Below, one piece after another: positions 33,655 to 39,802 of a DNA stretch of 39,802 bases. Origin of the DNA: SVQP01 sp045603085 (GTDB lineage: Bacteria; Bacillota; Clostridia; Oscillospirales; CAG-272); assembly GCA_045603085.1 (NCBI GenBank), contig JAZULL010000114.1, positions 1 through 39,802 of the forward strand, read 5' to 3'. The notes beneath the pieces are model-generated. The model was not told where the DNA came from. It ran no database searches and saw only the letters and a list, made by a program, of their open reading frames with translations. Both the position numbers and the translations under genes were made by a program. The number at the start of each line of letters is the position of its first letter. Position 1 is the stretch's first letter.

Positions 33655-34401
33655 TCAGCCCCAACGGCGCCTTTCGTATACTCTGACGGTCAGGAAGAGG
33701 AATACGAAGCAAATGGAGAAGTAGTAAAGCAACGCGGAGAAGTCAAAGAGTCCATAGCTGAAGGTGTTGAAGCGGGAGAGCACCGAGAACCAATCCACCA
33801 CGGCGCGGATGACGTATACGTCGATCAGGGTGTTAAGGAAGCTCAGCAGCACCATGCCGAGGATGACCGAGATGGTGATGACCGCGGCAGCCAGCTGGTT
33901 TTCGGTCAGCGCGGAGATAAATGTGCCGATGGCGATGAACGCCGCACCGATCAGCAGAATGCCGATCAGACAGCCGATGACCTGACCGGTCACGGGGCCG
34001 ATGTGAGTGGTGTTGTAGGATTCGTTGCCGCGCTCGATCGAAGCAAAGGCGTAGATCGGAATGAAGTTGATGCAGGAGACCAGCAGGCAGGAGGAGAACA
34101 GAGTCAGAGCGGCCAAGAATTTCCCCATGACCATGCCGGTGATCGACACGGGAGCGGTCATGAGCAGCTGCTCGGTACGGAGCTTTCTCTCTTCTGCGAA
34201 AAGACGCATGGTCAGAAGCGGAATGAGAATGATGAATGCAAAGATCATCATCATGAAATAGGATGAAGTATCATAGCTGGAGGATACGATGGTGGTGTAG
34301 CAGCACAGCAGTGCCGAGATGATAAAGAATACACCTGCAAACACGTATCCGATGGGATTGATGAAATAAGAGCGCATCTCTTTTTTGTAGATGGCAAGCA
34401 T
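33655..34401 (-). CDS. GldF-like ABC-2 type permease
   Basis: 248 residues, six helices. ABC-2 membrane subunit, recognised by MLAIYKKEMRSYFINPIGYVF at the start and by LLTMRLFAEERKLRTEQLLMTAPVS in the cytoplasmic loop (coupling helix region). It forms the channel driven by the ATPase encoded upstream. The RBS is unclear: a purine run lies more than 30 bases upstream, separated from the ATG by a small hairpin (GGCGA / TCGCC). Confidence 0.9.
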   Translation of the reverse strand: MLAIYKKEMRSYFINPIGYVFAGVFFIISALLCCYTTIVSSSYDTSSYFMMMIFAFIILIPLLTMRLFAEERKLRTEQLLMTAPVSITGMVMGKFLAALTLFSSCLLVSCINFIPIYAFASIERGNESYNTTHIGPVTGQVIGCLIGILLIGAAFIAIGTFISALTENQLAAAVITISVILGMVLLSFLNTLIDVYVIRAVVDWFSVLSRFNTFSYGLFDFSALLYYFSICFVFLFLTVRVYERRRWG

Positions 34402-34464
34402 TTTGTTTCAGTTACGGCGAGAGGTCGCCGATCTCCTTTCAAGCGAAATTTTGTTTGCGGGGAA

Positions 34465-35544
34465 TTATTCCTCGTCCTCCACCTCTTGGGTGTCGGCAAT
34501 GGCGCGCTTGTCCACAGCGTCCTGCACAAGCGTCTCTGCCACCTGCTTTTCCAGCGCATCCTTGGAGCCGGAGCGGCGGCGCACGGGCTTGCCGGGCTTG
34601 AGCTTCTGGTCGGCGGACTTGTCCACAACCGTGATAAAGATGTCCTCAAGGCTCATGCCAAGGGCTTCCAGACCAATGATGGCCCAGCCGCGCTCAGCCA
34701 TGGTGTAGAACAGCTTTTTACGGACGTCAACACCGTATTCGCTCTCGATCATGTAGGTATAAGCGTCGCCATCGCGCTCTGCCAGCACCTCACAGTAAGC
34801 GATGCCGGTCATGGATCTGAGCGCTGAGAGCACCTCACGGGAGGGGCCGCAGATCTTGACGTTGAAGCGGCGGTTGTTCTCCACTGCGCGGGAGATGTTT
34901 TCGGTCAGCTCGTCGGCCACGATCTTGCCCTTGTTGATGATCACGATCCTGTCGCACACAGCCTGCACCTCCTGCAGAATGTGGGTGGAGAGAATGACCG
35001 TGTGACCCTTGCCCAGCGTTCTGATCAGGTTACGGATCTCAATGATCTGCTTGGGGTCAAGGCCGATGGTGGGCTCGTCGAAGATAATGACCTTGGGGTT
35101 GCCGATCAGCGCCTGCGCGATACCCACGCGCTGGCGGTATCCCTTGGAAAGGTTACGGATGACTCTTTTTCTCACGTCACCGATCTTGACGACCTCGCAA
35201 ACCTCTGCCAGATGCTCGAGCCTGGGCAGGGTACAGCCCTTGAGCTCGTAGTTGAAGTTGAGGTATTCGTCTACCGTCATGTCAAGGTAGAGAGGGGGCT
35301 GCTCGGGCAGATAGCCGATCAGCTTTTTAGCGCCCAGCGGGTCGGCGAGGATATCGATGCCGTCGATCGAGACCTTGCCCGAGGTGCCGGAGAGATAACC
35401 GGTCAGAATATTCATGGTGGTGGATTTGCCGGCACCGTTGGGGCCGAGAAAGCCCACGATCTCACCGGATTCCACGGAAAAGCTGATATCGTCCACAGCA
35501 CAGTTAGAGCCGTAGTTCTTTACCAGATGTTCGATTTTTATCAT
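34465..35544 (-). CDS. ABC transporter ATP-binding protein (GldA-like)
   Basis: 359 residues. Walker A GPNGAGKST with K40, Q-loop YLPEQPPLYLD, signature LSKGYRQRVG, Walker B VIIFDEPTIGLD, H-loop STHIL. After residue 230 comes a C-terminal domain as in NatA/CcmA-type exporters, ending in a charged tail (PGKPVRRRSGSK, QEVEDEE). It hydrolyses ATP to drive the ABC-2 permease. ATG 35544 with AAAGGA ten bases upstream is chosen over a TTG at 35562. First gene of the operon down to 27207. Confidence 0.93.
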   Translation of the reverse strand: MIKIEHLVKNYGSNCAVDDISFSVESGEIVGFLGPNGAGKSTTMNILTGYLSGTSGKVSIDGIDILADPLGAKKLIGYLPEQPPLYLDMTVDEYLNFNYELKGCTLPRLEHLAEVCEVVKIGDVRKRVIRNLSKGYRQRVGIAQALIGNPKVIIFDEPTIGLDPKQIIEIRNLIRTLGKGHTVILSTHILQEVQAVCDRIVIINKGKIVADELTENISRAVENNRRFNVKICGPSREVLSALRSMTGIAYCEVLAERDGDAYTYMIESEYGVDVRKKLFYTMAERGWAIIGLEALGMSLEDIFITVVDKSADQKLKPGKPVRRRSGSKDALEKQVAETLVQDAVDKRAIADTQEVEDEE

Positions 35545-35580
35545 GATCACAGATCCTTTCAAAAGTTTTCATAACTATAC

Positions 35581-35608
35581 AGAATACACTATATCATAAA
35601 ATTGTAAA
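35581..35608 (-). promoter_or_regulatory. Probable sigma-A promoter of the Gld-like operon
   Basis: Minus strand TTTACA (35608-35603), 16 bp, TATTCT (35586-35581), 37 bases before the ATPase start codon, in a strongly AT-rich stretch. Confidence 0.5.
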
Positions 35609-35714
35609 TTGCCTATGAACATATAGAGAAATCATCATTATATTATAATAAAAAATCGGGTCGCGCAACGTGGGACGTATTCGCATCCGAAGCACGCGCA
35701 GGTGAGTACAACTG

Positions 35715-35742
35715 AAAAAAGCACGCGCGAGCGTGCTTTTTT
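35715..35742. terminator. Bidirectional terminator at the Xre gene end
   Basis: AAAAAA-GCACGC-GCGA-GCGTGC-TTTTTT. It begins at the stop codon of the minus-strand Xre frame and is symmetrical, so it can act on either strand. Confidence 0.85.
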
Positions 35743-35985
35743 CATATATCCTTTCCGAACAGAACGCCTATGTCCACATCGAAAATCTCGGCAAGAACCG
35801 GGAATAACTCAATATCGGGGTAGCTTGTGCCGCGTTCCCATTTGGAAACCGACTGTGCAGAAAGGTTCATCTTTTTTGCCAACGTATTTTGTGTCCAGCC
35901 GCGCTCCTTGCGCAGCTCCAATAGGATCCTGCCGAACTTTTCAAGATGATACGTAATCTCGCCCCCTTGATATCTGTTTAGCCAT
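35742..35985 (-). pseudogene. Xre-family regulator with an apparent one-base frameshift near its start
   Basis: From 35960 to the stop at 35742 one frame encodes a clear Xre domain: LLELRKERGWTQ, LAKKMNLSAQSVSKWERGTSYPDIE, LAEIFDVDIGVLFG. There is no ATG in that frame. ATG 35985 opens MAKQISRG in another frame; removing one G from the G5 tract (35962-35966, read on the minus strand) joins the two into a normal protein of about 80 residues. Either an assembly error, a slippage-prone tract or a lost gene. A shorter start at TTG 35921 (59 residues, AGGA upstream) could still give a near-complete HTH. It follows the AraC and membrane protein genes on the same strand. Confidence 0.7.
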
Positions 35986-36058
35986 CTTGCGAGTAAAAGC
36001 GCGCCAAAAGGTACGAAAATTCATCGCCGTCGGGCAATTCGGTTCGACTCCCGTGCGG

Positions 36059-36694
36059 CTAATGGCGAATGCGGTTATCTTCCCAGCTCTTATGAGCGGC
36101 AATTCGCCCGAAATAGTGAACGCAGAACAGCATTCCAACGCCCAGAAGCCAACCTATAAGAGCATTTTGGAAGGGCTGGAACAGTCCTACCGCGCCAATG
36201 AAAAAGTTCTCGATCCCCCAAGCCTGTGCGTAGCCGTAGCCATAGCCGGATATGCTCAGGGAAAGGGTATAAAAGCAGGCGGGGATCAGCCAAAGGGCGG
36301 CGGTGACCGCGGTGGAGACAGCTGACTCTGCAAGCGCGGTTTTGCGGTAGCGGATTGCTCCTTCTGCCGCATTCTCTTGCCCGCGCAGCTCTGCCGAGGT
36401 GGCGGCAAGATAGGCGCGTTTGCGCGAGCCGTTCTTAAAGTAAACCGTAATCATGACGATGGAAAGTATGGCTAAGGTGAGAAGCGAAAAGGCAAACATC
36501 ACAAAGCGATATCGCGGTTCATAGCCGTCGCCCACCATCTGATTTTCCAAGGGGCTCATGAGAATGCCGTACAGCAGATAGGTGGCTATATGGTAGACGG
36601 TTATGTAGAAAAATGCGTGTACGGCGGTTCTGACGAAATTGGGCTTTTCGGGGGAGTAGGTATCGGATGAAGTTGTGTTATAACGGTCGTTCAT
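36059..36694 (-). CDS. Four-helix membrane protein downstream of an AraC regulator
   Basis: 211 residues. Hydrophobic segments at about 22-46, 64-86, 125-145 and 165-195; family not recognised. It starts 12 bases after the AraC stop with AAGGAG as RBS, so the two are co-transcribed. It may be the target or partner of the AraC regulator, by position only. Confidence 0.8.
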   Translation of the reverse strand: MNDRYNTTSSDTYSPEKPNFVRTAVHAFFYITVYHIATYLLYGILMSPLENQMVGDGYEPRYRFVMFAFSLLTLAILSIVMITVYFKNGSRKRAYLAATSAELRGQENAAEGAIRYRKTALAESAVSTAVTAALWLIPACFYTLSLSISGYGYGYAQAWGIENFFIGAVGLFQPFQNALIGWLLGVGMLFCVHYFGRIAAHKSWEDNRIRH

Positions 36695-36706
36695 AAAAAC
36701 TCCTTA

Positions 36707-37552
36707 TCATTCTTTGTTGGCGTGCCACTTTTCAATTTGCTCGTTGCGGTATTGCAGGGGGGATTGTCCAAACCGTTGCTTGAATGCACGGATGTAGTAG
36801 TTTGCATCGGAAAAGCCGTATTTCATGGCGATAAAGCCAATAGGGAGCGAGGTGAACAGCAGATCGGGGCGGCTTTGGTTGAGCCGTTCCTCCAAAACGA
36901 ACTGCATGGGTGGCAGTCCCGTTGCGGCTTTGATGGTTTTGGTCAGCGTCGTGCGGTTGGTGTTGAACATACGGCAAAGGGATTCCACCGACATGGGACG
37001 CTCGGGGTGCTCTCTGATGTAGCGGACAATGGCGTCCTCGCCTCCCGTTTGCTTGCCCTGATAGGCACTTTCGGCAAGGCACATGACCGAAATGAGCTGT
37101 GAACGGGCGTGGCAGGACCACATGGGGTCGGTGCCGTGCGCACGAATGAACTGCTCAGCGGCGCGAAAATGGGCGAGCAGGGAGCGGTAGGCATCGGCTG
37201 TCAGGGGGAGGACCCCGCAATACCGCTCGTCGCGCGTCAGAAACAGGTGAAAATCGGGATAGCTGTATTTGGCACGAAGGTCGGGATAGCGGTCACTCTC
37301 AATGACCGTGCGGCTCAGCCCGATGTTATAAAAATCGGGGCGGAAGCAAAAGCCCAGCACGTCGCCCGTGCCGCCATTCACCTTGACGGTGTCGGTGCTG
37401 TTCAGGCATAGGAGAGTGTAGCCGTTGAGATAGCACCGAACATCGGATAGCTCACAGGAAAAAGCGTCTGCGTGCACAAGATACAGCGAGAACATCTGTG
37501 GGTCTGCCTCAAGTTCTGTGGAGATGCGGATCAGATCGGGGGAATATTGCAT
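36707..37552 (-). CDS. AraC/XylS-family transcriptional regulator
   Basis: 281 residues. N-terminal cupin-like ligand domain (about 1-130) and the two helix-turn-helix motifs of AraC at about 180-278: MSVESLCRMFNTNRTTLTKTI and IGFIAMKYGFSDANYYIRAF, followed by FGQSPLQYR. The N-terminal domain suggests sugar or small-molecule control. ATG 37552 follows AAAGGA; longer readings would run through the promoter. Confidence 0.9.
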   Translation of the reverse strand: MQYSPDLIRISTELEADPQMFSLYLVHADAFSCELSDVRCYLNGYTLLCLNSTDTVKVNGGTGDVLGFCFRPDFYNIGLSRTVIESDRYPDLRAKYSYPDFHLFLTRDERYCGVLPLTADAYRSLLAHFRAAEQFIRAHGTDPMWSCHARSQLISVMCLAESAYQGKQTGGEDAIVRYIREHPERPMSVESLCRMFNTNRTTLTKTIKAATGLPPMQFVLEERLNQSRPDLLFTSLPIGFIAMKYGFSDANYYIRAFKQRFGQSPLQYRNEQIEKWHANKE

Positions 37553-37592
37553 AATAGATTCCTTTCTTGCCGAGGATGAGCTCATTGATTTT

Positions 37593-37621
37593 ATTTTAAC
37601 ATACCGTAAAGCATTTGTCAA
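37593..37621 (-). promoter_or_regulatory. Sigma-A promoter of the AraC gene
   Basis: Minus strand TTGACA (37621-37616), 17 bp, TAAAAT (37598-37593). Confidence 0.8.
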
Positions 37622-37687
37622 AGCATGCACGGCGACAAAAATAGCACAATCATAAATCAAGGCCGACTCGCAAGTGTTTTTTTGCTC

Positions 37688-37716
37688 TTGCCAAAAGGGA
37701 AAAGCTGTGCTATACT
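37688..37716 (+). promoter_or_regulatory. Sigma-A promoter of the CCA-adding enzyme gene
   Basis: TTGCCA (37688-37693), 17 bp, TATACT (37711-37716), 33 bases before the ATG. Confidence 0.75.
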
Positions 37717-37749
37717 ATATAGAGAATATTCTGAAAGCGAGGTGATCCC

Positions 37750-38973
37750 ATGTCTGTCCAAATCAACTGTCCCGCATACGTGCAGGCTGTCCTTGACGCA
37801 TTGCACAAGGCAGGGCACGAGGCGTATATTGTCGGAGGCTGTGTTCGCGACAGCCTTTTGGGCGCTGCGCCCAAGGACTGGGATATCACCACCTCGGCAC
37901 ACCCCGAGCAGACCGAGCAGGCAGCACTCGCGGCGGGGCTTAAAACCTTCCGCACCGGTATCAAGCACGGTACCATCTCGGTGCTGTCGGACGGTGTGAC
38001 GGTCGAATGCACCACCTATCGCATTGACGGCGCGTACAAGGATTCCCGTCACCCCGAAAGTGTCAGATTCACACCGAGTCTGCAGGAGGATCTGGCGCGT
38101 CGCGATTTCACGGTCAACGCCATGGCGGCCACGCCTGCGGGCGACGGTTGGGAGATCATTGACCCGTTTGGCGGGCAGACCGATCTGCAAGCCGGTGTTA
38201 TCCGCTGTGTGGGTACCCCCATCAAACGCTTTGGCGAGGACGCCTTGCGCATTTTGCGTGGCGTGCGCTTTGCCGTGCGGCTGGGCTTTGTCATTGAGGA
38301 CAAAACCGCCAACGCCATGTATGCCGCGGCAGGAGGGCTGAAAAGTATCTCGCGCGAGCGTGTGCGAGAGGAGCTGATGGGTATTTTGCAAAGCCGTGAC
38401 CCCGAGGGCGCGGTCAGGATCATGAAAAAACGCGGCTTGCTTAAGACCGTGTTTCCGTATGCCGACGTCACGGCCGCCGCGCGCGGTGTCAATCAGACCG
38501 CCGCAGACGCACCGCTGTTCCGTCTGGCTTATCTTTTGTTCGACGCTACGGACGATGCCGCGCACAAGACCGCCAATGACCTGAAAATGTCGGGTGCGGA
38601 CAGCAGATACGTGCGCGAGCTGCTGGCGTTTCGGAGCGAGATGCTTGAAAATACTCCGTATTTTGCAAGAAAAATGATTGCTAAGTACGGTGAATATACC
38701 TTGCCCGCGTTGGCTTTGCGACAGGCCAAGGGAGAGGACACCGCCGCGCTGGCTGAAATCGTGACCGAGCAGCTGCGCGTGGGTGTTTGCACCAAGATCT
38801 CGGATCTTGCGGTGAACGGCGCGGATCTGGCCGCGATCGGGATTCCCAAGGGCAGGGAAATGGGTAACGTTCTGAATGCGCTTCTGGCGGAGGTTATGAA
38901 GGACCCCTCGCTCAACGATAAGCAATCCCTGCTGTCGCTGGCGGGCGAGATATACAAGTCTGAAAATTGTTGA
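37750..38973 (+). CDS. cca: CCA-adding tRNA nucleotidyltransferase
   Basis: 407 residues. Class II nucleotidyltransferase that adds or repairs the 3' CCA of tRNA. Head domain motifs: GGCVRDSLLG, the metal-binding pair D43 and D45 in KDWDI, DLARRDFTVNAMA, then the templating motif FGEDALRILRGVRFA and SRERVREEL. No HD phosphohydrolase domain. GCGAGGTGATCCC provides the RBS. The tRNAs downstream already encode CCA, so the role is mostly repair. It is followed seven bases later by a small membrane protein gene. Confidence 0.93.
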   Translation: MSVQINCPAYVQAVLDALHKAGHEAYIVGGCVRDSLLGAAPKDWDITTSAHPEQTEQAALAAGLKTFRTGIKHGTISVLSDGVTVECTTYRIDGAYKDSRHPESVRFTPSLQEDLARRDFTVNAMAATPAGDGWEIIDPFGGQTDLQAGVIRCVGTPIKRFGEDALRILRGVRFAVRLGFVIEDKTANAMYAAAGGLKSISRERVREELMGILQSRDPEGAVRIMKKRGLLKTVFPYADVTAAARGVNQTAADAPLFRLAYLLFDATDDAAHKTANDLKMSGADSRYVRELLAFRSEMLENTPYFARKMIAKYGEYTLPALALRQAKGEDTAALAEIVTEQLRVGVCTKISDLAVNGADLAAIGIPKGREMGNVLNALLAEVMKDPSLNDKQSLLSLAGEIYKSENC

Positions 38974-38980
38974 GGTTTCT

Positions 38981-39493
38981 ATGTATCAAGTCAAGGTCAA
39001 AAAACAGAATAAGCTGACCGCTGTGCTCTGCGCGCTGCTTTGCGCGGGCGGCGTCGGGCTGTTCGGCATCTCGCTGAACCCCGCGGTGCCGTTTCCCTTT
39101 GTCGCGCAGGGATTTGGCGTGCTCGCGCTGACGGCCGGCGTGACACTGTATAGCAAATTCTTCCTGCACACCTATTATTACGGTGTGTGCCCGAGCGGTG
39201 TGTTTGACGCGAGCGGCACGGAGATCTATGACCTTGAGGTAGTGGATGAGATCGGCAAAAAGAGAACCACGGTCTGCCGTCTGGGCTTGCGCGATATCGT
39301 GTGTGTTGCCGCCCGACCCGTGCGCGCCACAAAGAAAAACGGACAGCCAAGGATCGAGGCCAACGGCGGCACGGTATACAGATATTGTGCGGATATCTTC
39401 CCGCAGAAGGTCATTGTGATATATACTGCTGACGGTGATGCAGTCGTGCTGACCTTTGACGCGGGGATTTACGACATTTTGAGCAGGAAATAA
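38981..39493 (+). CDS. Small membrane protein behind cca
   Basis: 170 residues. Two hydrophobic segments (about 8-27 and 34-56), then a cytoplasmic beta-rich domain (VCPSGVFDASGTEIYDLEVV, VIVIYTADGDAVVLTFD) of roughly PH-like character. Family not recognised. It starts seven bases after the cca stop and is surely in the same transcript. No clear terminator follows before the tRNA promoter. Confidence 0.78.
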   Translation: MYQVKVKKQNKLTAVLCALLCAGGVGLFGISLNPAVPFPFVAQGFGVLALTAGVTLYSKFFLHTYYYGVCPSGVFDASGTEIYDLEVVDEIGKKRTTVCRLGLRDIVCVAARPVRATKKNGQPRIEANGGTVYRYCADIFPQKVIVIYTADGDAVVLTFDAGIYDILSRK

Positions 39494-39520
39494 TTTGTCA
39501 AAAAAATTTTCAAAAAGGGC

Positions 39521-39549
39521 TTGACAAACCAAAAACTATCTGCTATAAT
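39521..39549 (+). promoter_or_regulatory. Consensus promoter of the tRNA operon
   Basis: TTGACA (39521-39526), 17 bp, TATAAT (39544-39549): perfect sigma-A consensus, 40 bases before tRNA-Thr. Confidence 0.93.
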
Positions 39550-39589
39550 ACTGCATGTTCCGTTCACGACACTCTGCTCGTGAGAATGT

Positions 39590-39664
39590 GCTGGTGTGGC
39601 TCAATGGCAGAGCAGCTGATTTGTAATCAGCAGGTTGATGGTTCGACTCCGTTCACCAGCTCCA
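39590..39664 (+). tRNA. tRNA-Thr (anticodon UGU)
   Basis: Acceptor GCTGGTG pairs with CACCAGC, discriminator T, encoded CCA. The anticodon loop TTTGTAA gives UGU. The T-arm contains GGTTCGACTCC. Reads threonine ACA (and likely ACG) codons. Confidence 0.95.
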
Positions 39665-39670
39665 ATATAT

Positions 39671-39755
39671 GGGGGATTTCCCGAGTGGCCAAAGGGGGCA
39701 GACTGTAAATCTGTTGTCACTGACTCCGGTGGTCCGAATCCACCATCCCCCACCA
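39671..39755 (+). tRNA. tRNA-Tyr (anticodon GUA)
   Basis: 85 bases with the long variable arm of bacterial tRNA-Tyr. Acceptor GGGGGAT pairs with ATCCCCC, then A and encoded CCA. Anticodon GTA within CTGTAAA. It lies six bases after tRNA-Thr, in the same transcript. Confidence 0.95.
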
Positions 39756-39802
39756 ACAAAGAAGCCTACTGCATCGCAGTAGGCTTCTTTGTTGGTGGGG
39801 GA
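39746..39802 (+). terminator. 27-bp perfect hairpin overlapping the 3' end of tRNA-Tyr
   Basis: Left arm 39746-39772, loop ATC, right arm 39776-39802, no mismatch. The core (AAAGAAGCC...GGCTTCTTT) looks like a terminator of the tRNA operon. The outer ten bases of the left arm are the acceptor strand, A and CCA of tRNA-Tyr, which is unusual. The window ends exactly at the end of the right arm. Confidence 0.7.

Noticed and set aside
32104..34266. A 720-codon open frame on the plus strand
   Set aside because: It is antisense to the GldG-like and permease genes and has no RBS or recognisable domain.
35978..36062. A tRNA-like stretch: TTAGCC ... GGTTCGACTCCCG ... GGCTAA
   Set aside because: The ends pair and there is a T-arm-like word, but no proper T-stem or anticodon arm can be drawn and it overlaps the end of a membrane protein gene. 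At best a degenerate relic.

Overview
The window looks like chromosome of a Gram-positive, low-to-mid GC Clostridia (Oscillospirales/Christensenellales-like, probably an uncultured gut or anaerobic-environment lineage). The grounds are strong AAAGGAGG-type ribosome binding sites, sigma-A promoters of TTGACA-N17-TATAAT form, an ECF sigma/anti-sigma pair, large secreted discoidin-bearing proteins with a hydrophobic, Lys-rich C-terminal tail, and an 800-residue MetH without a reactivation domain. No rRNA, CRISPR array, insertion sequence or phage module was seen. The species cannot be named from sequence alone.

Layout: (1) 1-3767, minus strand, the N-terminal 1255 codons of a secreted multidomain GH2 enzyme that runs off the left edge. 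(2) 3932-5302, a MATE efflux pump. (3) 5375-8823, an ECF sigma locus: a divergent membrane/zinc-ribbon protein, the sigma factor, and a translationally coupled membrane protein whose outer part carries YD-type repeats. Both transcription units start from near-identical ECF-type promoters. (4) 8937-11108, a secreted NAGPA-type phosphodiester glycosidase with a Thr/Glu linker and C-terminal anchor. (5) 11129-14673, an OmpR-type two-component system in an operon with two membrane proteins, plus a paralogue of the last of these just upstream. A PhoP-box-like direct repeat overlaps its promoter. (6) 14755-17197, a small Xre regulator, a membrane diguanylate cyclase and a PAP2 phosphatase. (7) 17306-19480, an AT-richer island: a collapsed Rhs gene with an intact C-terminal tip followed by two small membrane or secreted proteins. 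(8) 19780-23548, minus strand, metF-metH plus a LURP-one/tubby-like protein. (9) 23691-27056, a secreted protein with three discoidin domains, a Big_2 domain and a glycosidase-like core. (10) 27207-35544, minus strand, a five-gene Gld-like ABC export operon (ATPase, permease, two GldG-like proteins, a large DUF4340-like protein). (11) 35742-37552, minus strand, an AraC regulator, a membrane protein and a frameshifted Xre gene. (12) 37750-39755, the CCA-adding enzyme, a small membrane protein, and tRNA-Thr and tRNA-Tyr, ending in a perfect 27-bp hairpin at the right edge.

Common thread: much of the window concerns the cell surface. It holds secreted carbohydrate-active proteins sharing one anchor type, an envelope-sensing ECF system, an intramembrane-type sensor kinase, and a Gld-like exporter of unknown substrate. 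The best candidates for undescribed biology are the ECF/YD-repeat sensor locus and the Gld-like operon whose DUF4340-like component carries an InlB-type repeat on the predicted cytoplasmic side.
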